From: Zymoseptoria tritici IPO323
Taxonomy: Eukaryota; Ascomycota; Dothideomycetes; Mycosphaerellales; Mycosphaerellaceae
Assembly (NCBI RefSeq): GCF_000219625.1
Contig: NC_018216.1
Span: 124,001-188,000 of the forward strand
Reading direction: 5' to 3'
Length of the DNA: 64,000 nt
In this document: positions 32,128-45,700 of the stretch, in pieces
Numbering within the stretch: position 1 is the first letter of the stretch
Layout: each line of letters opens with the position of its first letter
Program-made: the position numbers and the translations under genes
Notes under the pieces: generated by a model
Told to the model about the DNA's origin: nothing
The model's database searches: none
Seen by the model: the letters and a program-made list of their open reading frames with translations, nothing else

Positions 32128-32667
32128 GGCGGAGGTTGGCAGTCGCGGCGGTGGGAATTCGTCGTCGGTAGTGAGCGTAGGAAGAGAAGTCGAAAATTTG
32201 AAGAAGAGAAAGAAAGTGAGAGAGAAGAAGAGATGGATGCGATTAATGATGGCGGAGAGTCACCATCTCGAAGTTCACTGAGGTGCATACAAGGAAGTAA
32301 CGCGCGGAAACAACAACGGGAAATCCCGGCGTCGATCCGTCGCCAGGGTCCATTGTGAATTTGTGAGGAGAGCCTCAAGAAGCCCATTATCCAGGCCAGG
32401 CGAGAGATAAAGGACCTAGTGAACGCCTTCATTCACCTGCACGATCTACTAGTCTTCCTGTACATGCAACAAGCACATTCTGAATCATGAGGAGAGAGCA
32501 CTTGTCGGACGGAAACTTTCTATGCACGCTACATACATCACCCAAAGCCAGCCATACCCATACACAATATACCGTAGTCTAGCACATACACAGAACACGA
32601 ACAGAACGATCTCTCTCCTCAATTATCCTCTCTTCATAATCGCGCTTTCTATTCCTCAAGGCCCCGT
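32128..32667. other. Intergenic region (FAS2 3' side and Brl1/Brr6 5' side)
   Basis: Both flanking genes are on the minus strand. This should hold the FAS2 terminator and the Brl1/Brr6 promoter. No gene was recognised. Confidence 0.5.
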
Positions 32668-35600
32668 TCAGAAAGCCGAAATCGCCACAGCAATGACCTG
32701 CTTCTCGCTGTGACTGACGCTGACAGTCGTCGACTTGACACCAGACTTGTTCGCCGCAGCCTTTGCTTCGCCGTGCAACTGTGACAATCATTAGCAATCG
32801 TTCAAACAGCAGAGAAAGCAAGGTCAACTCACCACCACAGTCGGCGCCCCACTCTCGTCGTTCAAGACCTCAATATCCCTCAGCGGAGCTCCTCCGCCCC
32901 TGGATTCAACCCTCAAAGACTTGAACACAGCCTCCTTCGCAGACCACTTGCCCGCGAAACTCGCCTGGGGGTCAGCTGCTTTCCTGCAGTACGCGACCTC
33001 CTTCTCCGTGAAATTCCTCTCAATAAAGGTCTGGTTCTCGATATTGATGGCATCGATCTGCTCAATGTCCACGCCGGGGTGAGAGTCCTTGCTCGCATTG
33101 CTGCGCATCAGCGACTCCACCATCTGTGTGGTAGCCAGATCCTCGACCTTCTTCGGCGCGGTCTTGGGGTATGTGTACTCGGCAGACTTCTTGTCAACGG
33201 TGACGCGCGCGTTGGGGTTGAGGAAAACCTTGCTTTGCTGGTCGTCGGCGTACGGCGAGTGGGACTTGGCGCGGAACATGGTGTTGTTGATGAGACCATC
33301 GTGGTAGAAGCGGTAGGCCTTCTTCTGTCGTGCCTCAACACGGGTCTTGTAGGATGCGAATTCCGCTTGGTCGAGAGTGGCGAAGAGGTACTTGGGGTGA
33401 ATACCGATGGCTTGAGCGCCCTTTTGACCGAACCCAAATGAGGTGACGGAGAAGGCCTTGATGCCGTCGGTTTGGATCGACTGCGAGGGGTACACGATGT
33501 AGTCGAATTTCTCCATGACTTTGTCCACGTTGTCGGCGTTGCGGTTGCCGGGCACAAGACCGGTGTTGAGCACTTGCAGGCAGCCGTTGAACATCCAGGC
33601 ACCAGCGGCACCCTTCGGGTGACCGGTGAGGTATTTCTGGAAGATACCCATAAGAGCGTTGCCCTTTTGACGGCCGAGATGCTTCATCTGCTGGCAGATG
33701 ACATCGGACTCGTTCTTGTCGTTGGCAACGGTCGACGTGCCGTGGAAGGACGCAACATCGAGATCGTCGATGGTGAGGCCCCAAGTCGCGAGGGCACCAC
33801 GAAGAGGAGCAATGCGCGAGTCAGACTTCCAGAAGTTGTTGCCCAGAGATCCGAGGGCGTCCTTCTCTTGTCGACGAGCTTCACGCTCAATGTGCTGGAC
33901 ACGATCTTGCATGTACTCGTTCTCGTTGAACTCGCCAGCTTGCTTCATCGCAGCCACCTCCTCCTCGAGGAATAGAAGCTCGGACTCCTGCCAGTTCTTG
34001 ATCTGCTTGCGGCGCAGATCCATCTGCCTCTTCCTGTACTTGATGTCAAGCAGAGGCGATGGGAATTTGGAGGGCTCCTCACGGGCAGTGGTGAGCACAC
34101 CCTGGCCAGGAGCTGGCACAGAGCGACCAATCTTGTCAGTAGCAGTGGCCGTGAAGCCGAGCACACCGTAGATTGGCACACCCATGTCGAGCGCGAGTCG
34201 GGCGTCCATGATGACTTGCATACCGCAACCTTGGGATTCCATGAATCCGTTGCGCGTGGTCGTGGTCGGGCGAGACATCTCCTTTGGAGTGCGGCCGTGT
34301 GCGAATTCATCCTCGGCATTGCTAGTGGCCTTCATGTTGGCAAACTCGTACGATCCCTCTTCTTGGAAATCATCGAAGCCACCAACGAAACACATGCGTG
34401 CCTTGCCCTCGACAATGCAGTCGTAACCGATATCAATCGACTCGACGGCAGTCGCACAGGCTCCGACAGGCGTGCGAATGGGTCCAGTGGACGACATCAA
34501 CAACATGTTCATCCAAGCGCTCATGGTGTTGATGAAAGACTCCTGAAGAATGTCCTTCTGCAGTGGCTTGTCTAGGAAGCGGTCCTTGTACATTCCTCGC
34601 AAGGCGGTAGTACCACCAATGCCGGAACCGATACAGTTACCCACTTGCGAGATGTGCACATACTTGTAGAACTCGTATGGGTCTGTGATACCCGAGGCCA
34701 TCAAGCATTCAGCGGTGGAGACGAGCACGTAGAGAGTGACCGGATCGACTTGGGAGATGATGTCGTCGGGCACACCGTAGCGTTTGGCATCCCAGCCGGT
34801 AGGGATTTGTCCAGCGACAAGACGGTCGAATCGGAGAGCCTTTGGAATAAGAAGAGTGGCGCCCTTCTTGAGTCGGACTTGGAACTCGCCAGATTCGAGA
34901 GCGAAAACTTCGACCTTTTCACCGTGCTCGCGCTTGAACTCCTGGGCAGTCTCCTCCGAGGTCTCGAACGGATCAAGGTCCTCTTCGATCTGGATCTCCT
35001 GCATAAGCTGCTTCTTCTTGGGATCGTACCCGTTGAACAGCTCTGGCTCGATAAGACGGATACCAGCGTGGTCGAGGATGTGGGCCTCGTACTTCGGCTT
35101 GATGTCTTTGTCATCGACGGGCTCGCCAGTCTTGGCGTCAACCCAGCCGGAGTAGCTTTGACCCTTGAGTGGACCATTGTGGTTCTTGATAAGGCCCATG
35201 ATCCAAGCCATCTCGACGCAGCCCTCGAGGGAGAATTGGCCGTAAGCCTCCATCTCCCACCGAGTCCTAGAGTTACCCCAGGGACCAACCTCAGCAAAAC
35301 CAGTGACAACGACAACCTTCTCAAGATCGACCATGCCTTTGAGGTTCTCGTTGAGAGGTGCAACCTCGGACTTCCAGTCGGGGAGCTTAGGAAAGTCGAA
35401 TTTGAGATTGGCACGCTTGTCGACCTTGGCGGTCTTGTAGTGCTTCTCGCTGTCTTCGCCGTTGACAACCTTGTTCTCGAGGGACGTCTCGCGAGTGACA
35501 GCCTTGCGGATCTCGGCAGTCTCGGTGATGTCCTTGCGGATGCGGGTCATCATATCCTTCAGATCGGGCAAGAACTGCAGGCCACCATTCAAGTCGGCAA

Positions 35601-38355
35601 ACACAGGCTCGGCCTGGCAAAGATTGACAATCGATGGAGCCATGAGACCAAGCAAGTTGAAAGCCATCTCCTGCTGCGAGAAAGTGCGCACGCCATACTT
35701 CTCCACACCTTGAGCAACAATGTTGTTGCCTCCCATGAGACCGGTACCACGAGTCCAGCCAATGACAGCACCGCAGATGGTGAGGAAGTTGCCCCAGCTC
35801 TCGGAGTGCCAGCGGTTGAAGAGAGTCTCCAGGGCGAGCTTCGATTCGGAGTAGAGACCGTCGTTACCAAAGGTACCGTGGTTGGGCGAGAGTGGAAGGA
35901 TTACCTGTGCAGGGCGAGTCTCAAATCCGCGGCTGGCCTTCTGCGCCTTGACGGCACCGAGCATGCGAAGAAGGTTCGTAAGCATGATACGGTGAGCAAG
36001 CTCGGATTTGCTGTCGATGCTGTCAATCTCACGACCGTTCTCAGGAATGGCAGCGAAGGGAACAATGAAGTCCAGATCCCAGCCAAGACCCTCCTTCTCG
36101 CTGTAAATGTAGTCGACGAGGGCGTTGACGTCCTGCAGAGATCCTTGGTTGAATGGGACGACGACCAGTTGGGATCCACGAGCACCGTAGCGGGCGTAGA
36201 TCGACTGGTAGTATTCTGTGACTTCACGGGAGAAGCGAGATGTTGTGACGACAACCCTGGCACCACCGCTGATAAGACCTTGCAAGACCTCAGCACCGAT
36301 CGAGCCAGCACCAGCACCAGTCATCAGAACGTTCTTGTTCTGGAATGTGACACCTGATCGAGCAGCTTGCTCCAAGCCATCGAGGTAGACGCTGGTGAGC
36401 TTCTTGCTGTATTCCCATCCATGCTCTTCCTTGCGCTTGAGATGCAAGAATGGTACCGTCTCGACCTTGCCGGCCTTGATCGCAGGGGTGACACGTCCAC
36501 CGTTACGGGCCTTCTTGATGTGTCCGTTGGGCTTGCCATTCTCAGACGGCATGATTTGACCCTCGTTCATCGCCAGCGATCGAACAATGTTGCTGTACAG
36601 CGACTTGATCTCAAGCTGAGAAGATTTCGAAAGCTTGTGTTGCTGGCGGATGAGCTTGTAGACTCTTTGCAGGTCGTTCTGCACCTTGGTACGGTTGCCG
36701 TATTCTGAGATCTTGCCACCGTCGGCCATTTCGCGGACGTAGTGCTCGAGCTTTCGTACACTCGCGCGTGGTGCCTCCTCGTAGTTCATGTTTCCGCGGG
36801 GATCGATCTCAAGGCTGGGTGCGGTTGGTACGTTGACATCCTTGTATACTGGTGCTTCTTCGAGAACCTCGCGACAGTTCTCAATCAGCTGCTCACCAAG
36901 CTCTTTCGCGAGTTGATAGGTCTCGCCGCGCTCGGTCGGGCAGTGGTCGATGTGGTATTGCATAAAGTCCAGAAGGGTGGGGTTTGCACGGTTCATGATC
37001 AGGATGCAGCGAGAGACGATCTCGCGGTCGACAGCCTTCAGTCTGCCAAAGATGATATCGTAGTACATGGTGAGGGCGTCCTGGCGTGCCCAGTTCCAGG
37101 ATGAATCATAGACGCGTGCTTTGAGAGGGCTGAAAGAAGGCTCAATTCCAGCTGCGTAGAACTCACCGTGCTCGGTGTTCCAGAGGTCCAGCTGGGCTTG
37201 TAGAGCCGTCTCATTCTGCTTGGTAGCGATAGCAGCCTTGTCGCCTGCACGAAGATCCATCTTCAGGTAACGCGCGAAAAGCTCAAGCTGCTGCTTGAAC
37301 AACGCTCGCTGGTCCTTGGTCAGAGCATCGATAGCAGCTGGGTCCATCATCATGCCACCGCCGCCACCGCCGCCCTCGCCAGCCGCTGGAGCAGTGGACA
37401 AGTTTATGCCAGCCTGTGTCGCGTACTTCTGGGCAGTATCGTCCAGCCATGCTTTTGCGTCGTTCTCAGATCCAAGACGAGCTGCCGGCTCCATAGTTAG
37501 ACCCAGGAGGAGGACACCATCTTGACGCCCACTGGCGAGACCCCATCTGGTCTCCAAGTGCTTTCGCACGGCTGTGATATTGAATCCTCCGGGCATCTTC
37601 GAGGAGACCATGCGGGCAATAAGTGAGGTGGACTGTTTTCCAAGCTGACCATTGAAGGTAGCCTGCATCGAGGCACCGAGCTCATCGAGAGGTGTGTCTT
37701 CCGGCTTTTCTGGCGTGGAACCAAACTCTTTTCCGAGGTCTCCGAGGATTTCGTTTTGCAGAGTAGATTTGCCTGTAATTGAATTGTCAGCTGCGAGTTA
37801 GAGCATGTTTGTTGTGCGATCCTCACCTCCAACCAAATCCTTGATGGCCTTGCTTAGGGGAATGTCGGCGAAAGGCTTCTTCAGCTTCTGAGCCACAAGT
37901 GTGCGTAGGATATCGACAGCTCCCACTGGAGCATCAGCAACAGAAGCTGCTGGCCCTGAGCTCGCTGGTGCAGGTGCTGGAGCCGCCGCTGCTGGAGCTG
38001 GTGCTGAGCCTCCCGATGATGGAGCTGGAGCACTATCTCCGCTGGGAGCTGGTGCCGCAGGCTCATCCTCGATGGGATCGACGTCGTAGTAAATATCCTT
38101 TGCGTCCTTGTTGTAGCAGAGAATCTGGCGTTGGACTGATCGCGCAGCATCGTATGCCTCATATTTTGCTGCCAATGTCCGCTTTGCCATTCCTCCGAGG
38201 GTATCTGCTGGGCCCACTTCCACTATCCGCTCGGTCGTCTTCTCGCCGAGGATGACATCTTGCGTTTCGATCCATCTGACGGGCGAGGCGAATTGGTATG
38301 CGAGGAGTTCGACAAGAAGGGTGTGTGCGAGATCTTGCTCGACTTCGGGTCTCAT
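32668..38355 (-). CDS. FAS2: Fatty acid synthase subunit alpha
   Basis: Three minus-strand exons (38355-37827, 37772-32833, 32778-32668) give 1,859 residues, the usual alpha length. The start [14 protein letters not shown] is the conserved one; an upstream ATG at 38,445 would add 30 unconserved residues. Order: N-terminal segment; an Ala/Pro linker; ACP with phosphopantetheine site [13 protein letters not shown] (Ser near 179, coded across intron 1); ketoreductase with [17 protein letters not shown] near 655; ketosynthase with catalytic Cys in [11 protein letters not shown] near 1,280 and [13 protein letters not shown] later; and a C-terminal phosphopantetheinyl transferase ([17 protein letters not shown]). 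The last exon supplies [13 protein letters not shown]. It works with FAS1 in the cytosolic alpha6-beta6 complex making C16/C18 acyl-CoA. It is divergent from FAS1. Confidence 0.97.
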
Positions 38356-39499
38356 AGTGATGACGGAGCGCTGCCCGGCGCGCTGAGGTGGAGGTGTTGA
38401 TTCGGCGGGTGAGGTGTAGTAGTGAAGATTAACGAGTGTGGGCAATCATCAGATGCTGAGTGACCGCAGTAATGGTTGCCTTGTACGAGTGAAGTGAGGT
38501 ATAGCGTGCGTGGTTGTAGTGGTGAGGTAAAGGTCAAGCTTGAAGAAGGAGTGGTTGATGTTCGGGTGAAGATTTTCGGGAACAGAGGGCAGACACAATG
38601 AAACTAACACACGCTTTCCAGGTTGTCACGGTTCGTCCTCAACCTATAGCGTGACTTCAAACGACTAGGGCGAGTGGGTGATAAGGCCAAGAACGTTTTC
38701 CTGTACTCTCCGAGTCCTCAACCAGCTGATGTGGCAGTGGTGAGCTGCGCGACCAAGACGTTGAGAGCAGTCAACCTCCCCGGATGATGAACTCGAGCTC
38801 TTGCGTGGTCAGGGACAGCTTCCCCACGAAAACCACCCAATGCCGCCAAAACCTGCAAGGATGGATGAAACATCGATTCCAAGTTGTTGGAGCTGCACAC
38901 TTCTTCCTGCTACAATACGTTTCCCAATGCAGCTCATGCAATCCTTTCATCATCAATGTGATCGCCCGGAATTTGTTTATCATCATCACTGCCTTCAAGA
39001 CTCGTGACCTTTTTGTCAAACAAGCGAACAGCCGGAGTGAAAAAAATCAAGTCAGCCTCAACGTCACTTTAGGTTGTATGAAGAATTGTCTTTGCCGTCC
39101 ATACCCGAAGGCAACGAGATTCTCTGGTTGGCAGCAAGTCGAAGACAGCTGGCAGCAGCAGGAGACTCACGCAAGGTTGAGATGTAGAAGAACAGTTGCC
39201 TGATCATGTATCCTCTGAAGCTGTAGAAGCCATCTATACAAGTAAGGTAGACATTGAACAATGATTATCCGGAATGACGCCGACTCGAGGATTTGGCGGG
39301 ATCCAACAGCTTTGCCCATCAAATTGCATCCTTGCTCAACGCCTTGCCCTGCAGGCTGCAGACATTGGACTTGGTCCTCGACGTTTTGGCTGGGTGGACC
39401 TGACTTGAGCTGTGTAGAGCTTCCACTTGACTGACTTTCTCGAGAAAGCAACCTCCATCTTCTCTCCCTCATACACACATACACTCACTCTCCCTCCAC

Positions 39500-39505
39500 A
39501 CGTGC
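39500..39505. promoter_or_regulatory. CACGTG box 1 upstream of FAS1
   Basis: This is a palindromic E-box hexamer 273 bases before the FAS1 ATG. Basic helix-loop-helix factors, including fungal SREBP- and Ino2/Ino4-like regulators of lipid genes, bind such cores; the link here is inference. Confidence 0.45.
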
Positions 39506-39665
39506 GACTAATTTCCTTCTATACCGCGTGGCTACCTTAGTTCTGTCGAGTTGCGGGGAAAACTTTTGTCGTTTTCGGTTTCTTGAGCTGCCCTGCTCCG
39601 TCACTTCGGGGAGTTCACAGAATTAGCCGGCCTGGCTTCAGGAACAGCAAAAACAGCTAAACCAC

Positions 39666-39671
39666 CACGTG
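39666..39671. promoter_or_regulatory. CACGTG box 2 upstream of FAS1
   Basis: A second CACGTG, 107 bases before the FAS1 ATG, in the context CCACCACGTGAGT. It could lie in the 5' leader rather than the promoter. Confidence 0.45.
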
Positions 39672-39710
39672 AGTTACCTCGACATTACCTTCAACTCTGC
39701 CACCTGTCTT

Positions 39711-39716
39711 CACGTG
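39711..39716. promoter_or_regulatory. CACGTG box 3 upstream of FAS1
   Basis: A third CACGTG, 62 bases before the FAS1 ATG. It could lie in the 5' leader. Three such hexamers in 217 bases is well above chance expectation for a 6-mer. Confidence 0.45.
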
Positions 39717-39777
39717 TGCCGATTCACCTACGCCGGCAAGCCAGAGAGCGAGAGCAGGAGCACAGCCGCATTGACCG

Positions 39778-42700
39778 ATGACCACGCCCGTGCGAGAGCT
39801 AACTGGCTTCCAGTTTGACGAAGCTGCGCAGTCTTCGAGCAACCGCAAGAAGATGTACGGCTCTGGCGCTGCTACCGGCGCGTCGACACCGAGATCTCAA
39901 GCAGTGTCTCGTCCGCTTACACTATCTCACGGCTCCCTCGAGTACACCTTCCTAATACCCACGGCCCTCCACTTCAATGCCACCCAACTGAAGGACACCT
40001 TCACCGCGACGCTCCCCGAACCGACCGACGAACTCGCACAAGACGATGAGCCTTCTTCAGTCACCGAGCTCGTAGCTCGCTTCATCGGCTACATTGCAAA
40101 AGAGGTTGAGGAGAGTGATGACAACGAATACTTCGGCGAGGTCCTCAAGCTCTTACTCGTAGAGTTTGAGCGAGGCTTCCTCCGTGGCAATGAGGTGCAC
40201 GCTGTGGCTGCAGGTCTGCCAGGCATTTCAGAGAAGAGATTGATCACTGTTCAAGCATACTATTCAGCACGTGCGGCAGTGAAGCGACCGATCCGTTCAC
40301 ACGAGTCCGCACTTCTCCGCGAGGCAGCAGATGAAAATGCATACATCTATGCGGTGTTCGGCGGGCAAGGAAACATTGAGGAATACTTTGACGAGCTCCG
40401 CGAGATCTATGTCACATACCCATCCCTAGTACGAGACTTCATCCACGTTGCTGCACAACACTTGCAATTTCTCGCGAGGGACGCACGAGCTTTCAAGAGC
40501 TACCCCAAAGGCCTGGACATCATGAGATGGCTTGACAACAAAGACGCGCAACCTGACATCGACTACCTCGTCTCTGCACCCGTCAGCTTCCCTCTCATCG
40601 GACTCACTCAGCTCGCGCACTACGTCGTGACCTGCAGAGTCCTCGGAACGCACCCTGGACATGTGCGAGACAGAATCGCTGGAACTACTGGTCACTCACA
40701 AGGTGTTGTCACCGCGGCAGCCATCTCTGCATCTTCAAATTGGGAGACCTTCGACAAGCAGGCTCGCAATGCTCTTACAATTCTCTTCTGGATTGGTGCT
40801 CGCAGTCAGCAGGCCTACCCAAGGACATCACTCGCACCCAATGTCCTCCAAGACTCCATGGATGAGGGTGAGGGCCACCCGACTCCCATGCTTACAGTCC
40901 GCGACCTACCACGCGAGACTGTGGAGAAGCTCATCGAGACCACGAACCAGCACTTGCCCAAGGATCGTCACATTGGCATCTCTTTGGTCAACAGCGCCCG
41001 AAACTTCGTCGTCACCGGGCCCCCAATGTCTCTGTACGGACTGAACTTGCAACTGCGCAAGATCAAGGCGCCGACCGGCCTTGACCAAACTCGCATCCCT
41101 TTCACCGAGCGCAAGGTCCGCTTCACCAACCGCTTTCTTCCTATCACCGCACCTTTCCACAGCCCATACCTCGCGGAGGCCAGCAAGCACTTGGCGACAG
41201 ACTTGGAGGACATCAAGATCTCAGCTTCAGAGCTCGGGATCCCGGTGTACGACACCTTCACTGGAGAGGACCTTCGAGACAGAGGAAGCGAGAACATCAC
41301 ACCAACGCTCATCGAGATGATCTGCTCACACCAGGTCCTGTGGGAGAAAGCGACTGTTATGCCAAATGCGACACATATCCTTGACTTCGGCCCAGGTGGC
41401 ATCTCCGGCTTGGGAGTGCTCACGAACCGCAACAAGGACGGTACCGGCGTGCGTGTCATTCTCGCTGGCACGATGGATGGCTCCAACACCGAAGTTGGAT
41501 ACAAGCCAGAGATCTTTGACCGCGACGCCGAGCATGCTGTCAAGTACGCCGTGGACTGGGTGAAAGAGTATGGACCAAAGCTTGTGAGAACATCTGTCGG
41601 GCAGACATTTGTGGATACCAAGATGAGCAGACTGCTCGGTCTGCCTCCAGTTATGGTCGCAGGTATGACGCCTTGCACGGTGCCATGGAAGTTTGTCGCC
41701 GCCACTATGAGCGCCGGGTACGAGATCGAGCTAGCTGGTGGTGGATACTACAACGACAAGAGCATGACGGAAGCCATCTCGAATATCGAGCAGGCAATTC
41801 CGGCGGGTCGAGGAATCACGGTCAACTTGATCTACGTCGCGCCACGTGCCATGGCATGGCAAATTCCTATGATCGCTCGCCTTCGCGCTGAGGGAGTCCC
41901 AATCGAGGGTCTTACCATTGGTGCAGGTGTGCCTTCCATCGAGGTTGCAAACGAGTACATCGAGACGCTTGGAATCAAGCATATCAGCTTCAAGCCAGGC
42001 AGCATGGAGGGCATTCAGCAGTGCATCAACATTGCGAAGGCCAATCCTGGCTTCCCCGTGATGATGCAGTGGACCGGAGGCCGTGGAGGAGGCCACCACT
42101 CTTTTGAAGATTTCCATCAGCCAATTCTGTCCATGTATAGCAGAATCAGACGATGCGAGAACTTGGTTCTGATCGCCGGTTCGGGATTCGGTGGCGCGGA
42201 GGATACCTACCCATACCTGAACGGTCAATGGGCGCGCAAGTTCGGCTACCCACCCATGCCATTCGACGGTGTCCTCTTCGGAAGTCGAGTCATGGTATCC
42301 AAGGAATGCTACACCTCGCCTATGGCCAAGAAAGCCATCGTCGATGCCGTCGGCCTCGAAGACCACGAGTGGGAGAAGACATACCACGGCCCAGCTGGTG
42401 GTGTCATCACTGTTCGTTCCGAGATGGGCGAGCCAATCCACAAGCTGGCAACGCGTGGTGTCAAATTCTGGGCTGAGATGGACCAGAAGATCTTCAGCTT
42501 GGACAAGGCGAAGCGAATTCCCGAGCTTAAGAAGAATCGTGAGTACATTATTCAGAAACTCAACGACGACTTCCAGAAGCCTTGGTTCGGCCGCAACAAG
42601 GCCGGCGAGTCAGTCGATCTCGAAGACATGACCTACGGCGAGGTCGTTCGCCGCATGGTGGATCTTCTGTACGTCAAGCACCAGAAGAGGTGGATTGACA

Positions 42701-45700
42701 AGTCGCTTGCTCGTCTGACAGGTGACTTCATTCGCCGCATTGAGGAACGCTTCACAACGGCCGATACCACTGGCTCAATCATCCAGAATTACAGCGAGCT
42801 GGACACACCGTTCGAGACCGTGAACAAGGTCTTGGAGACATACCCGGAAGCCGAGAATCAGCTCATCAACGCTCAGGATTGCCAGCATTTCTTGCTTCTC
42901 TGCCAGCGCCGCGGTCAGAAGCCAGTCCCATTCGTGCCATGCCTCGACGACACATTTGAGTTCTTCTTCAAGAAGGATTCTTTGTGGCAGTCCGAGGATC
43001 TCGACGCCGTTGTCGACCAGGATGTCGGACGTGTTGCCATTCTTCAGGGACCCATGGCTGTGAAGTACTCCAAAATTGTCGATGAGCCAATCAAGGACAT
43101 CCTCGATGGCGTTCACCAGGGTCATATCAAGAGCTTGACGCAGGACCTCTATGGAGGCGACGAGAGCAAGATTCCCCAAATCGAATACTTCGGTGGCAAA
43201 CTCATTGAGGCCAGTGATGAGATCAATCTCGAGGGCTTGACCATCAACGAGACCGAGCAAAAGCTTCTGTATCGACTGTCAGCTGTCGCTTCTTCCGCTC
43301 TTCCGCCAGTCGAGAACTGGATGCAGCTCCTCGCCGGCCGCGCGCACACCTGGCGCCACGCCTTCTTCACTGCGGATGTGTTTGTACAAGGTCAGAGATA
43401 CCAGACGAACCCGATGACTCGCATGTTCGCTCCGACACCCGGCATGGTCGTGGAAATCAACTACCCGAATGATCCCAAGCGCACTGTCATCACCGTGAAG
43501 GAGCCTACTCACGGCAACCAGTACGTGCAGACTCTTGAAGTCGCTCCCAGCAACGGAGAGATCGTGGTGAATATCATTGAGGACCGCACTGCCACTGGCA
43601 AGCCAATCGCTCTCCCACTGCGCTTCACGTACCACCCAGAGACTGGTTATGCGCCAATCCGTGAGGTCATGGACGCTCGCAACGACCGCATCAAGGAGTT
43701 CTACTACAAGATCTGGTTCGGTGACGAGGAGTGCCCATTCGACACTCCTGTCACATCCCGTTTCGAAGGTGGCCGCACGACTGTGACTAGCGAGGCTATC
43801 AACGACTTCGTTCACGCTGTTGGCAACACCGGCGAGGCTTTCGTCGACCGACCTGGCAAAGAGGTGTACGCGCCTATGGACTTTGCAATTGTTGTCGGCT
43901 GGAAAGCCATCACCAAGCCAATCTTCCCTCGCAAGATTGATGGTGATCTTCTCAAGCTCGTGCATCTCTCCAACGGCTTCCGCATGATTCCTGGCGCGTC
44001 CCCGCTCAAGAAGGGTGATGTCCTCGACACCACCGCTGAGGTCAACGCTGTCATTAATCAGGACTCTGGCAAGATGGTTGAGATTTGCGGTACCATCACC
44101 CGTGACGGCGAGCCGGTCATGGAGGTAACCAGCCAGTTCCTTTACCGCGGCGCATACACCGACTTTGAGAACACCTTCCAGCGCAAGGTCGAGACTCCGA
44201 TGCAAGTTCACCTCGCCACGTCGAAGGACGTTGCAGTCCTGCAGTCAAAAGAGTGGTTCCGTTTGGAGAACACCGACATCGATCTCCTCGGCCAGACCAT
44301 TACCTTCAAGCTTCAAAGCCTGGTGAGGTACAAGAACAAGACCGTCTTCTCCAACGTGCAAACTGTTGGTGACGTCGAATTGGAGCTCCCCAGCAAGGAG
44401 ATTATCAAGATCGCCGCGGTGGAATACGAAGCTGGCACCTCATACGGCAACCCAGTCCTCGATTACCTCACTCGCAACGGATCCGCTCTCGACCAGCCGC
44501 TCCTGTTTGAGAACCCCATCCCTCTCAGCGGAAAGGCTCCTCTTATTCTCAAGGCACCATCGTCCAACGAGACCTACGCTCGTGTCTCTGGCGATTACAA
44601 CCCCATCCACGTCTCGCGTGTGTTCTCCCAATACGCCGGTCTGCCTGGCACCATCACTCACGGCATGTACTCCAGCGCAGCCGTCCGCAGCTTGGTCGAG
44701 ACTTGGGCCGCCGAGAACAACGTTGGCCGTGTCCGCAGCTTCCACGCTTCGCTTGTCGGCATGGTGTTGCCTGACGATGTCATCGAGGTCAAGCTCCAGC
44801 ACGTTGGTATGGTCGCCGGTCGCAAGATCATCAAGATTGAAGCCGAGAAGCCGGAGACTGAGGAGAAGGCTGCCGAGAAGGTTCTCCTTGCTGAGGCAGA
44901 GGTCGAGCAGCCTGTGACATCGTACGTGTTTACTGGTCAAGGTTCGCAGGAACAGGGTATGGGTATGGATCTGTATGGCTCGAGTGAAGTCGCAAAGGAG
45001 GTTTGGGATCGTGCTGATAAGCACTTCTTGGACAACTATGGTGAGTTGACATCTTCACCGGTATTGCTATTGATGACAGCCATGCTAACGAACTCCAGGC
45101 TTTGCAATCACCAACATTGTCAAGAACAACCCCAAGGAGCTGACTATCCACTTCGGTGGCGCTCGCGGCAAGGCCATTCGCAAGAACTACATCGACATGA
45201 ACTTCGAGACTGTCGCCGCCGATGGCAGCATCAAGTCGGAGAAGATCTTCAAGGAGGTCACCGAGGAGACCACGTCTTACACCTACCGCTCACCAACTGG
45301 TCTTCTTTCCGCCACACAGTTCACCCAGCCCGCCCTCACACTCATGGAGAAGGCGTCCTTCGAGGACATGCGCAGCAAGGGTCTTGTCCAACGTGACAGC
45401 TCTTTCGCCGGCCACTCCCTTGGAGAGTACTCCGCGCTCGCAGCCCTCGCCGAAGTCATGCCCATCGAATCCCTCGTCTCGGTCGTGTTCTACCGTGGTC
45501 TCACTATGCAGGTCGCCGTCGAGCGCGATGCCGCCGGCCGCTCCAATTACTCCATGTGCGCGGTCAACCCCTCCCGCATCAGCAAGACCTTCAACGAATC
45601 CGCGTTGCAATACGTCGTGGAGAACATCGCCGAAGCAACTGGCTGGCTCTTGGAGATTGTCAACCTCAATGTCCAGAACATGCAATACGTCTGCGCCGGC

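Larger units (their letters stand above)
38356..39777. promoter_or_regulatory. Shared divergent FAS2/FAS1 promoter region
   Basis: The 1.42 kb between the two start codons contains no credible gene and must drive both subunits, which are needed in equal amounts. The FAS1-proximal part holds three CACGTG hexamers (listed separately). No matching hexamer was noticed on the FAS2-proximal side. Confidence 0.75.

Noticed and set aside
34645..36357. 570-codon plus-strand ORF inside FAS2
   Set aside because: It is a mirror of codon-biased FAS2 coding sequence; the translation has no family character and FAS2 is certain on the other strand.
43279..44211. 310-codon minus-strand ORF inside FAS1
   Set aside because: It is a shadow of the FAS1 dehydratase region.
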